Assembly (NCBI GenBank): GCA_041477815.1
Contig: JBGOUV010000301.1
Coordinates: 1-8,479 of the forward strand
Source: JBGOUV01 sp041477815
Lineage (GTDB): Bacteria; Acidobacteriota; Terriglobia; Bryobacterales; JACQDG01
DNA length: 8,479 nucleotides
Direction of reading: 5' to 3'
Program-made: the position numbers and the translations under genes
Shown: positions 1-7,400 of the stretch, one piece after another
Numbering within the stretch: position 1 is the stretch's first letter
Layout of the letters: every line of letters starts with the position of its first letter
Notes under the pieces: generated by a model
Databases searched by the model: none
What the model saw: the letters and a program-made list of their open reading frames with translations, nothing else
What the model was told of the DNA's origin: nothing

Positions 1-171
1 CTGCACGAGCGGAGACCTGTTACGACCGATACGGCGCACCGTCTGGCGCGGGTGTTTGGGGCTACTCCGGAGTCGTGGCTCCGGATGCAGGAAGCGGTGG
101 ACCTGTGGGAGGCGCTAGAGGTGAACCGGTCTTCCTACGACCGTCTCAAACCCGTGAAGCTGTCGGCCTGA
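1..171 (+). CDS. higA: HigA-family antitoxin, C-terminal part (5'-truncated by window edge)
   Basis: Frame 1 is open from the first base to a TGA at 169-171, giving 56 residues. The segment RPVTTDTAHRLARVFGATPE followed by SWLRMQEAVDLWEAL matches the end of the XRE-type helix-turn-helix and the following helix of HigA antitoxins, whose usual form is 'I(T/S)xDxALRLAxxFGTSPEFWLNLQxxYDLW'. In this family the antitoxin binds DNA and neutralises a RelE-fold HigB mRNA interferase, and higB normally sits immediately upstream of higA. Here that position is outside the window, so presence of the toxin is only inferred. About 40 N-terminal residues, including the first HTH helices, are missing. The gene is convergent with the receptor gene and is probably unrelated to the glycan-type locus. 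The family call is by motif recognition and fairly secure; a solitary HigA-like regulator is the alternative. Confidence 0.85.
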   Translation: MHERRPVTTDTAHRLARVFGATPESWLRMQEAVDLWEALEVNRSSYDRLKPVKLSA

Positions 172-191
172 GCGATGCAGAGCTGGCTCAG
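168..191. repeat. Inverted repeat spanning both convergent stop codons; weak bidirectional terminator candidate
   Basis: CTGAGC at 168-173 is the exact reverse complement of GCTCAG at 186-191, with a 12-base loop. The TGA of the antitoxin gene (169-171) lies in the left arm and the stop of the receptor gene (TCA on +, 188-190) lies in the right arm. The short CAG-AG-CTG core in the loop could form a competing mini-stem. There is no U-tract on either side, so intrinsic termination would be weak. The symmetry may follow partly from two facing stop codons with similar context. Confidence 0.25.
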
Positions 192-2785
192 AACCCGAAC
201 CGGAGCAGGAAGCGGAAGGTACGACCGTCGTTTAAAGTATTGGTAATAACTCCGAAGCTCGGGGAGGTCAGCTCCCGGCCGGGCAGGTCGAACTGGGGGG
301 TATTGAGAAAGTTAATAGATTCGGCGCGGAAGTTCAGGGACTTCTCCGAGCGGAGGCGCCAAGTGCGGGCGAGGGCGGCGTTGACGTTGGAGATGCCGCC
401 CTTGCGGAAGATGTTGTGACCGAGATTGCCGCGACGGTCGGTGGGGCGGATGAAGGCGAAGGCGGACCGGGGCAGGAGGGCGGCGGAGGTGTCGGGATTA
501 TCGATGGTCCGGCCCAGGATGGCCGGGTCCAGGAGATTGGGGCGGTCGTTGTTCGAGCCGTCGACGTTGCCGAAGCCGGGAGAGTCGGAGCCGGAGTACA
601 CCTCGAAGGGCGTGCCGGTCTTGCTGAGTAATACTGCCGAGAGGGTCCAGGAGCCCAGGCGGCGGACGGCGGGGGTGTTGTAGGCGAGGCGCAGCAGGGC
701 GGCGTGGGACTGGTCGAAGTTGCTGGGACCTTTGAGGTCCTGGAGAATATCGAACTCGGACTGGCTGCGGCCCTGGCTGCCGTCGTCGCCGGCGGCGGTA
801 TTGGTATAGGATCCGCCCAGGTCGATGGCCTTGCTGAACCAGTAGGCGGCGTCGAGGGAGAGGCCGCGCCAGTTGGGGACGCCGACGGCGACGCGGGCGG
901 CGTCGAAATAAGCGCGGGAGGTGTTCAGCACGCGGCGGATCTCGAAGTGGGTGAGGTCGGGCCGGCGCTCGTTGACCGTGTCGGTGATCAGGGCGATACC
1001 GTCGACAGGGCGGGCGCGGTTGGTGTGCCACAGCATGAAGAGCTGCCAGGTGCGGCTGCCCACGTAGCCGAGCTGGAGTTTCCAATTGGTGAGGTGGAAG
1101 GGCTCCCAGGTGAAGTTGTATTGCTGAGAGTAGGGCGCCACCAGGTGGGGAGAGATATCGAAGATGGTGCTGCGGGCGCCGGGATCGAGGTCGGCGGGGG
1201 TCAGATCGGCGTAGGGGTTGGCGAGGTTGGGGGTGTGGATCTCGATCTTGACGTTGCCGGGCGGATTGAAGCGGGCCTGCTGGAAGGTGGGGGTGAAGAT
1301 TTCGCCGTAGTGGAGGCCGTAGGCCCCGCGCAGAACTCCGCCCCAGCCCGGCAGACGCCAGGCGAATCCAAAGCGTGTGGCGAAGTTGTTACAGTCGCAC
1401 GCATAGGGCAGCCGGCTGAGGTTGTTGACCTCGGTGGGAGTGGGGATGGGCTGGAAACGGACGCCGTAGTTGAGAGTAAGGCTGGGGCGGACGCGCCAGG
1501 TATCTCCGATATAGAACTGCATCTCGGTGTTGCGAAAGCCGCGGGTGACGTTGCCGACAGCGCCGGAGAAACGGGTGGGGAGGCCGAGGCGGAAGTTGGT
1601 CATGGAGTCGCGGTCCCAGTCGTTGCGGAACTGCAGGGTGCCGCGATGGCTGGAAGCTTCGGTGCCGTTGATCTGGCGGCGGCCTAGCTCGAAGCCGCCT
1701 GACCAGGCGTGCCGGCCCCGGACCTGGCGCAGCCCACCCGCATAGCGAAAAAGATTCTGGACGCGATCGATGGGGATGCTGGAGCCGGGACCCAGATCGG
1801 TGATGACGCCGCCGAAGGTGACCGAAGGTCCCACCGCGTTAGGTTCGGGCAGCAGCAGCGAGGCGACGCGATCGTAACCGAGAGAAAAATCGGTCACCGT
1901 TTCGGCGGACCAAGTGCGGTTCCAGGTCACCCGGCCGGTGTGGGCCTTGGTCATGGTGTCGGGGTTCTGGCCGGCGAGGAGCTGGAAGGCGTCCACGATC
2001 TGTCCGGTAAAGAGGTAGCGGACGGTGAAGCGGTCGCGGCCGTTGCGGGTCTGATCCAGGCGGGCCCCGGCGTTATCGGTGTTGATGGACTGGGGGGCGT
2101 TGGTGTTGAGGGCGCGGGCGTTGATGTCGGTGCGGTTGGGGAGCTGCCGGGGGTAGGCGTTGAGGAAGCGCTCGACGACCGCGCGGAGCGCGGGGTCGGT
2201 GGTAAGCGCGGTGCGCTCGGAGGGGAGCGGGACCAGTACGTTGCCGTTGACGCTGCCGCGCAGCTTCTGCTGGCTGCCGTCGAGCGAGAGGGTGGCGCCG
2301 CGCCAGAGACGGGCGCCGAGGTTGAAGCCGTAATCGTTCTCGCGGGCCGGCTGTACGGCCCCCACCTGGAAAAACGACCGGGCGCTAAAGAGGCTGTTGT
2401 TGTGGGACTCGTAGAGGCTGCCGTGGAAGGCGGAGACGTCGGCCGGGGCCACGTGCAGCACGGCCGCAGGCCGGTTGCCGAATTCCACGCCGAAGTAGTT
2501 TCGCTCCGGGCGGAACTCTTCGACGATGGTCGCAGTGGTGCCCATACGGACATTCAGTTCTTTGAGGGCGTTGTTATCGATGAGGTTGAAGCTGACGTTC
2601 TCGTTGCGGCGGCTTTCGCCGGCGGCAGTATTGGTGCGGCCTAGCAGGTTCAGCTCCAGGCGTCGGCCGGCGCCGGCGGGAGCCGGTGAGGGAGCCGCCG
2701 GCGCCGCCGCGGGAGCCGGGGCCGGCTCGGCCTTGTCGCGCGCGGCGGCATCGAGCAGGAGAAGCAGAATCGGGATCCAAGACAT
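188..2785 (-). CDS. TonB-dependent receptor, Oar-like acidobacterial type with shortened N-terminus
   Basis: Outer-membrane beta-barrel protein of 865 residues, predicted to import a ligand using TonB energy. The hydrophobic start (MSWIPILLLLLDAAA) is followed by a Pro/Ala-rich linker at residues 20-40. A plug-like segment at about 41-115 includes RNENVSFNLIDNNALKELN and EEFRPERNYFGVEFG. The landmark FHGSLYESHNNSLFSARSFF at 120-139 marks the plug-to-barrel transition in Oar-like receptors. Later landmarks are NNFATRFGFAWRLPG, SQQYNFTWE and NLGHNIFRKGG. The chain ends FRFLLRFGF, a terminal-Phe beta-signal. Oar-like receptors are often 1000-1200 residues with an N-terminal carboxypeptidase-regulatory domain; that domain is absent and no TonB box is obvious. 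I chose ATG at 2785, with AGG (2792-2794) six bases upstream. A GTG at 2806 would add VLFFRFR and give a more normal basic signal-peptide n-region. The frame stays open to 2995, but that Pro-rich extension would overlap the divergent gene and is rejected. Confidence 0.88.
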   Translation of the reverse strand: MSWIPILLLLLDAAARDKAEPAPAPAAAPAAPSPAPAGAGRRLELNLLGRTNTAAGESRRNENVSFNLIDNNALKELNVRMGTTATIVEEFRPERNYFGVEFGNRPAAVLHVAPADVSAFHGSLYESHNNSLFSARSFFQVGAVQPARENDYGFNLGARLWRGATLSLDGSQQKLRGSVNGNVLVPLPSERTALTTDPALRAVVERFLNAYPRQLPNRTDINARALNTNAPQSINTDNAGARLDQTRNGRDRFTVRYLFTGQIVDAFQLLAGQNPDTMTKAHTGRVTWNRTWSAETVTDFSLGYDRVASLLLPEPNAVGPSVTFGGVITDLGPGSSIPIDRVQNLFRYAGGLRQVRGRHAWSGGFELGRRQINGTEASSHRGTLQFRNDWDRDSMTNFRLGLPTRFSGAVGNVTRGFRNTEMQFYIGDTWRVRPSLTLNYGVRFQPIPTPTEVNNLSRLPYACDCNNFATRFGFAWRLPGWGGVLRGAYGLHYGEIFTPTFQQARFNPPGNVKIEIHTPNLANPYADLTPADLDPGARSTIFDISPHLVAPYSQQYNFTWEPFHLTNWKLQLGYVGSRTWQLFMLWHTNRARPVDGIALITDTVNERRPDLTHFEIRRVLNTSRAYFDAARVAVGVPNWRGLSLDAAYWFSKAIDLGGSYTNTAAGDDGSQGRSQSEFDILQDLKGPSNFDQSHAALLRLAYNTPAVRRLGSWTLSAVLLSKTGTPFEVYSGSDSPGFGNVDGSNNDRPNLLDPAILGRTIDNPDTSAALLPRSAFAFIRPTDRRGNLGHNIFRKGGISNVNAALARTWRLRSEKSLNFRAESINFLNTPQFDLPGRELTSPSFGVITNTLNDGRTFRFLLRFGF

Positions 2786-2796
2786 CCGAAACCTGA

Positions 2797-2802
2797 AGAA
2801 TA
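2797..2802 (-). promoter_or_regulatory. Weak candidate -10 element (TATTCT) for the receptor gene
   Basis: Read on the minus strand, TATTCT matches four of six consensus bases and would place transcription initiation near 2790, about five bases before the ATG at 2785. No acceptable -35 is seen. This placement conflicts with using AGG at 2792-2794 as a ribosome binding site, so only one of the two readings can be right. Confidence 0.2.
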
Positions 2803-2817
2803 GCACGCCCGGTGTTG

Positions 2818-2823
2818 TAGAAT
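2818..2823 (+). promoter_or_regulatory. Candidate -10 element (TAGAAT) implying a leaderless transcript for the propeller-hydrolase gene
   Basis: TAGAAT matches five of six bases of the TATAAT consensus. It ends six bases before the ATG at 2830, so the expected transcription start (about 7 bases after the hexamer) falls on the A of the start codon. No Shine-Dalgarno sequence is visible between 2815 and 2829, which fits a leaderless mRNA. The -35 is poor: CTGAAG at 2793-2798 with a 19-base spacer is the best I see. Confidence 0.35.
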
Positions 2824-2829
2824 TGCGGC

Positions 2830-5748
2830 ATGCGGCTTGCTGGCTGGGCGCTGGGCGCGGCGGTGGTGGCGAGCTTCGTGGGGGTAACGGTGTTCTCGCG
2901 CGCGGCGGCGCCGGGGTCGCCACAGGTGGCGGGCAAAAGGGCGTCGTTGGTGCGGTTCCGGATTCTGCTGGGACTCGGGGACCAGGAGCCGTCACGGTGG
3001 GACGGGTCGATTCGTATCACCGGAGGCAAGATCCACTCGATGGAGGTATGGCGGCCGGGGGAGGGCGACAGCGCCGAGGGAGAACGGTTTAGTGTGAGGA
3101 CGCGACGGCTGCCACCGGCAGCGATGCAGGATAACGGGCTCCTGCTGGCTGTCGAGTTGCTAAACCCTGGGACGAGGCTGGATGTTCTGACCGAGCGGGG
3201 CGGTTTTAGTTTCACCACCGACCAGGTGGGACTCGGAGAGCCGCGCAATTTTCTGGACGGGCAGGCCAGCGTGGAGCGGGTGCCCTCCACCGTGCAGTTG
3301 ACCCATTCGCCGGAAGAGCAGGACTTTCCAGCGGTGGCGGAAGCCGGGGACATCCTGTATATCGCCTACGTCGAGTTCACGCACGGGGACCGGTCGCAGA
3401 AGTGGCCGCAGCAGATAGCGGAGAAGCCGCGGTCGTTCGACGGGCTGGCGCAGCCGGCCGGCGGCGACCAGGTGATGGTGCTGGAGTACTCAAAGTCAAA
3501 GAAGACGTGGAGCGCGCCCTACGCGGCGTCGGCGCCAAAACAGGACGTCAGCCGGGCGGCCGTGGCGGTGGACGGCGCGGGGCGCGTGTGGGTGATCTGG
3601 TCCGCGCAGGTCAAGGGTAACTTCGATATCTACGCGCGGGCGCGCGTAAAAGGCGCGTGGGGGGAGGAGATCCGGCTGACCCAGGATCCGGGACCCGACC
3701 TGAATCCGGTGGCCGTAACCGATTCCGCGGGGGGGGTGTGGGTGGCCTGGCAGGGCTGGCGTAGCGGCAGCTTCGAGGTGCTGGTGGCGCGGCAGCGGGA
3801 GTCCGGGTTCACCCGGGAAGAGCGCGTATCGGCGTCGGCGGCGAACGATTGGGACCCCCAGATCGCGGCCGGGCGGGGCGGGGAAGTCGCCGTGGTGTGG
3901 GATACCTATGACAAGGGCGATTACGACGTCTACGTGCGGCGGCTGCGGTTTGCGGACCCCAAAATCACCATGCAGGCGGCGCTGCCGGTGGCGGCCAGCC
4001 AGAAGTTCGAGGCGCGGGCCAGCGTGGCCTATGGACGGGACAACCGGATCTTCGTGGCGTATGAAGAGTCGTATCCCGGCTGGGGGAAAGACTTTGGGGC
4101 GTACGAGACGACCGGCGCCGGACTGTATCAGGGCAATACCGTACGGGTGAAGGTGCTGGAGGGCAGCCAGTATTTCACCACGGCCGATAAGCTCGAGGAG
4201 ACGGTAGACGCGGGGGCGAAGAAAGCCGCGCCGGAGCTGCCCAACGCGGAGCTGGCCAAGAACCGGCGGCCGAATGCCACGCCCTACGCCGGGGTGGCGT
4301 CCAAGGGGATGCCGCGGCTGGCGTCGGACAGCCAGGGCATCGTGTACCTGGCCTACCGAGTGGCGGCGCCGACCACGCGGGGACCGCTGGGATCGGTGTG
4401 GTTCGAGCACCTCGCGTATTTCGACGGGCGTGACTGGGTGGGACCGGTGTTCCTGCCGCAGTCGGACAATAGTCTGGACAACCGTCCGGCCCTGCTCGCC
4501 ACCGGCGCCGGGGACCTGGTAGTGGTAAGCTCCACCGACCACCGGCACGGGCCGGATAGGTTCAACAACGACCTGGTGCTGGCGGAGCTGAATACGGGCG
4601 CGCGGTCGCACGCGCCGGAACTGTCGCCGCTGGGCCCGGAGAAGCCGGAGCCCCCTTCCCCCGACGTCAAAGCCGAGCTCGACCAGGTGGCCATGATGCG
4701 TGGATACCGGGTGGAGCTGGGCAAGGAGAAACTGCAGTTGCTGCGCGGGGAGTTCCACCGGCACACCGAGTACAGCGGGGACGGCGGGCGGGACGGTCCG
4801 ATCATCGACGCCTACCGCTACATGCTCGATGCCGCGTACATGGACTGGGTCGGCTGCTGCGACCATGACAACGGCGGCGGCCGCGAGTACCCCTGGTGGA
4901 TCACGCAGAAGCTGACCGACGCGTTCTATATACCGGGGCGCTTTGTACCCATGTTCAGCTACGAGCGCAGCGTGCGGTATCCAGAGGGGCATCGCAACGT
5001 GGTGCTGGCCCAGCGCGGAATTCGGCCGCTGCCCCGGCTGCCGAAGATGGCGGACGAATCGAAACCCTCCCGGGCGCCGGACACGCAGATGCTCTACGAG
5101 TACCTGCGGCGCTTCGACGGCATCGCGGCGGTCCATACCTCGGGAACAAACATGGGAACGGACTGGCGGGACAACGATCCCAAGGTCGAGCCGGCGGTCG
5201 AGATCTACCAGGGCGACCGGCAGAACTACGAGCTGCCCGACGCGCCGCGATCGAACAGCGCCGGCGACTCGATCGGCGGCTGGCGTCCGCTGGGATTCGT
5301 GTCCCTGGCGCTGCAGAAGGGCTATCGGCTGGCCTTTCAGGCATCGAGCGATCACATCTCGACCCACATGTCGTACTGCAATCTGTGGGTCACCGAGCCC
5401 ACGCGCAAGGGAGTTCTGGACGCCTTCAAGAAGCGGCGGGTCTACGGGGCCACCGACAACATTCTGGCGGACGTCAAGAGCGGCGGCCATTTCATGGGCG
5501 AGGAGTTCGCGGTGAAGGGGCCGCCGCTGATCGAGGTGCGTCTGGAGGGGACCGCGGAGTTCCGGCGCGTGCATATCATTAAGGATGGAAAGTACGCCTA
5601 CTCGGGAGAGCCCATGTCACGGAAAGTGTACTTTGGGTGGCGGGACCAGGCGGCTCGAGCGGGCACAACCTCGTACTACTATGTGCGGGGCGAGCAGACG
5701 AACGGCGAGCTGGTGTGGGTGAGTCCAATGTGGATCACGGTGCAATGA
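2830..5748 (+). CDS. Secreted beta-propeller plus PHP-type metallohydrolase (CehA/McbA or DUF3604-like) fusion
   Basis: This is a 972-residue exported protein. Residues 1-27 form a signal peptide (MRLAGWALGA, then a hydrophobic core ending SRAAA). Residues 35-150 look like a beta-rich domain. From about 163 to 592 I count seven units with the pattern 'P.VAVD..G.VWV.W....G.FDIYAR......W', near 163, 238, 288, 340, 391, 490 and 548, consistent with a seven-bladed sialidase-like propeller. Residues 637-890 carry a full PHP-style metal-ligand series: H643xH645 (EFHRHTEYS), D678-H679-D680 (CCDHD), E712 (SYER), H721 (EGHRNV), H769 (AVHTSG), E791 (VEIYQG) and D841-H842 (SSDH). RRVYGATDN and MGEEF, then a C-terminal beta-sandwich (895-972), match the CehA/McbA/DUF3604 layout. 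Such domains hydrolyse ester or phosphoester bonds with bound metals; the substrate here is unknown. No ribosome binding site precedes the ATG. It is probably the first gene of an operon with the next two. Confidence 0.85.
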   Translation: MRLAGWALGAAVVASFVGVTVFSRAAAPGSPQVAGKRASLVRFRILLGLGDQEPSRWDGSIRITGGKIHSMEVWRPGEGDSAEGERFSVRTRRLPPAAMQDNGLLLAVELLNPGTRLDVLTERGGFSFTTDQVGLGEPRNFLDGQASVERVPSTVQLTHSPEEQDFPAVAEAGDILYIAYVEFTHGDRSQKWPQQIAEKPRSFDGLAQPAGGDQVMVLEYSKSKKTWSAPYAASAPKQDVSRAAVAVDGAGRVWVIWSAQVKGNFDIYARARVKGAWGEEIRLTQDPGPDLNPVAVTDSAGGVWVAWQGWRSGSFEVLVARQRESGFTREERVSASAANDWDPQIAAGRGGEVAVVWDTYDKGDYDVYVRRLRFADPKITMQAALPVAASQKFEARASVAYGRDNRIFVAYEESYPGWGKDFGAYETTGAGLYQGNTVRVKVLEGSQYFTTADKLEETVDAGAKKAAPELPNAELAKNRRPNATPYAGVASKGMPRLASDSQGIVYLAYRVAAPTTRGPLGSVWFEHLAYFDGRDWVGPVFLPQSDNSLDNRPALLATGAGDLVVVSSTDHRHGPDRFNNDLVLAELNTGARSHAPELSPLGPEKPEPPSPDVKAELDQVAMMRGYRVELGKEKLQLLRGEFHRHTEYSGDGGRDGPIIDAYRYMLDAAYMDWVGCCDHDNGGGREYPWWITQKLTDAFYIPGRFVPMFSYERSVRYPEGHRNVVLAQRGIRPLPRLPKMADESKPSRAPDTQMLYEYLRRFDGIAAVHTSGTNMGTDWRDNDPKVEPAVEIYQGDRQNYELPDAPRSNSAGDSIGGWRPLGFVSLALQKGYRLAFQASSDHISTHMSYCNLWVTEPTRKGVLDAFKKRRVYGATDNILADVKSGGHFMGEEFAVKGPPLIEVRLEGTAEFRRVHIIKDGKYAYSGEPMSRKVYFGWRDQAARAGTTSYYYVRGEQTNGELVWVSPMWITVQ

Positions 5749-7400
5749 TGATCGGCCTCTACCTCCTGCCGCTCGCCCTAGCTGCCGTCAAACTGCCGGA
5801 CCAATACAACCGCCTCCTCGAAGCGGGGCTCGCCCCGGTGGAAAAGCACTTGGCCGCCGAGCCGGCGGCCGACCTCCAGACCCTGGAAGCCCGTCCCGGC
5901 TGGAGGCATTTCCCCTCCGCCATCCTGGCCGCCGCCGTCCTCCGTCGTGCCGAGCTGGGTACCCGCATCGGCGACCTTCTGGCCCGGGAGAGCGAGAGCG
6001 GCGCCTACCAGGCTCGCCTCGATCACCACCGCGATACCTACCTGTGGCTGGAGGCCTACCGGCTCCTGGAGCCCAAGCTCGACGAGCCCCGCCGCGCCCG
6101 CTGGCGCCGGGAACTGGAGCGCAACATCGCCGGACTTGCCGCGGAGTGCGCCCTGCGGCAGGACTTTCCCTGGTACAACTCGCCGTACATCCGCACCTCT
6201 CCCAACCATTTCTCGCTCTGGGCCTCCACGGTGTACCTGGCCGGCCGCGTGTTCTCGAACCGCGAGTGGGAGACGCTGGGCGCCCGCGTCCTGCATCGCT
6301 TCGCCGCCGAGGAGCAGACCGCCGATGGCTACTGGGGCGAGCACAGCCGCGACGGTCCTACCCCCGGCTACGACTACCTCACCCTCTCGGCTGTGGCCCT
6401 CTATTACGAGCACAGCCGCGACCCGGCGGCACTGCAGGCACTGCGCCGGTCCACCGATTTTCACAAGTACTTCACCTGGCCCGACGGCACGCCGGTCGAC
6501 GTGGTCAACGATCGCAACCGGCGCTGGGCTCCCAGCCCCTGGGGCCACTTCGGCTTCTCCCACTTCCCCGACGGCCGCCGCTACGCCGAGTTCCTCACCG
6601 GGTTTGTGCGCGAGGACTCCGTCAATCTCGAAACCCTCGGCCGCCTCGCCCAGAACGCCTTGTATTACCACGAGGGTCCCACCGAGCCCATCCCCCAGGA
6701 TTTGCCGGCCTTCTCGCACCACCTCGCCGTGCCCGCGGGTATGCGCAAGTCCGGCCCCTGGACAGTGGCCCTCTCGGGCCTGATCAGCACGCAGGCGGTG
6801 GACAGCCAGTTCTACCTCGACCGCCAGGGAAATCTCAGCGTGTTTCACGAGCGCCTGGGTCTTATCATTACCGGCGCCAACTCCAAGCGCCAGCCGGAGC
6901 TGGCCACCTTCCGCGAGCGCCTCCCTGGGGGGGAGGTGTTCCATCTGCCGCTCAGCAGCCGTCTCAACGGCGACCGCCTTTCGCTCGCCTTCCGCAGCTT
7001 CTTCTCCGACCTGTACGTCCTGCCACCCACCGAGAAGCAGCTCCGATTCCGATTTTCCGTCACCGGTAAGGGCCGCCCGCCGGAGGAGGCTTTCCTGACC
7101 CTGCAGGTTTGCCTGAAGCCTGGGGAGATCCTGGAAACCGAGTCCGGCCGCTGGACGATCGGCGCGGAACCTCTGCAGGTGAGCGCCGGCCGCGTTCGTC
7201 ATCACGGCTGGACCCTGGAGGCCGGGGCCGCCGCCCGTCTGACCTGGCCGGTCTACCCCTTCAATCCTTACGCCAACGCGCCGGAGACCAACCTGTCCTA
7301 TGCGGTAGGAGCCTTGTCAGTCCCGCTGCAACTGCAGGGCGGCAAAGGCGGCCTCCGCCCGCACGAGCAGGAAATCACTTTCACCGTGGAAGCCCCATGA
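5745..7400 (+). CDS. Secreted alpha/alpha-toroid plus beta-sandwich protein, polysaccharide-lyase-like
   Basis: The protein has 551 residues. The start is ATG 5745, whose ATGA overlaps the upstream TGA (5746-5748); a second in-frame ATG follows at 5748, so the true start is one of these two. No good Shine-Dalgarno is seen, so translational coupling is likely. MMIGLYLLPLALA is a short signal peptide without basic residues. Residues 20-320 are mostly helical with aromatic/His-rich motifs typical of alpha/alpha-toroid lyases and hydrolases: FPWYNSPYIRTSPNHFSLW (141-159), DGYWGEHSRDGPTPGYDYLT (194-213) and PDGTPVDVVNDRNRRW (246-261). N154, H155, Y196, H200 and Y209 are plausible active-site residues by analogy with heparinase- and PL8-like lyases. 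Residues 330-551 are beta-rich, including GLIITGANSKRQPELATF (372-389), fitting the accompanying beta-sandwich. I cannot assign it to a numbered family; a non-catalytic binder or a hydrolase remains possible. Codons end mostly in C, unlike the gene upstream. Confidence 0.75.
   Translation: MMIGLYLLPLALAAVKLPDQYNRLLEAGLAPVEKHLAAEPAADLQTLEARPGWRHFPSAILAAAVLRRAELGTRIGDLLARESESGAYQARLDHHRDTYLWLEAYRLLEPKLDEPRRARWRRELERNIAGLAAECALRQDFPWYNSPYIRTSPNHFSLWASTVYLAGRVFSNREWETLGARVLHRFAAEEQTADGYWGEHSRDGPTPGYDYLTLSAVALYYEHSRDPAALQALRRSTDFHKYFTWPDGTPVDVVNDRNRRWAPSPWGHFGFSHFPDGRRYAEFLTGFVREDSVNLETLGRLAQNALYYHEGPTEPIPQDLPAFSHHLAVPAGMRKSGPWTVALSGLISTQAVDSQFYLDRQGNLSVFHERLGLIITGANSKRQPELATFRERLPGGEVFHLPLSSRLNGDRLSLAFRSFFSDLYVLPPTEKQLRFRFSVTGKGRPPEEAFLTLQVCLKPGEILETESGRWTIGAEPLQVSAGRVRHHGWTLEAGAAARLTWPVYPFNPYANAPETNLSYAVGALSVPLQLQGGKGGLRPHEQEITFTVEAP

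Larger units (their letters stand above)
2786..2829. promoter_or_regulatory. Compact divergent intergenic/promoter region
   Basis: Only 44 bases separate the receptor start from the start of the divergent propeller-hydrolase gene, so both promoters must fit here or extend into coding sequence. The spacing suggests shared control of the transporter and the exported enzymes. I see no clear long operator palindrome. If the receptor really starts at GTG 2806, the gap shrinks to 23 bases. Confidence 0.5.

Noticed and set aside
704..2644. Two long plus-strand open frames (704-1687 and 1709-2644)
   Set aside because: Antisense to the receptor gene; Gly/Val/Ala/Glu-rich mirror translations with no domain, while the minus strand encodes recognisable receptor landmarks.
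2786..2995. N-terminal extension of the receptor to an ATG at 2995
   Set aside because: It would add a Pro/Arg-rich 70-residue stretch ahead of the signal peptide and overlap the divergent gene by 166 bases.
3496..5574. 692-codon open frame on the minus strand
   Set aside because: It is fully antisense to the propeller-hydrolase gene, which has clear motifs. Its translation is Arg/Pro/His-rich with no recognisable domain, as expected for a shadow frame in GC-rich coding DNA.
5637..5744. Upstream ATG start at 5637 for the toroid protein
   Set aside because: It overlaps the coding end of the propeller gene and adds 36 unremarkable residues before the signal peptide; the ATGA overlap at 5745 is more plausible.
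6920..6936. CCTCCC/GGGAGG hairpin with a 5-base loop
   Set aside because: It lies inside the toroid protein gene, has no U-tract, and codes for an ordinary Leu-Pro-Gly-Gly-Glu loop; probably chance.
5778..7205. 475-codon open frame on the minus strand
   Set aside because: Antisense to the toroid protein gene; low-complexity Gly/Ala/Val/Glu content without motifs.
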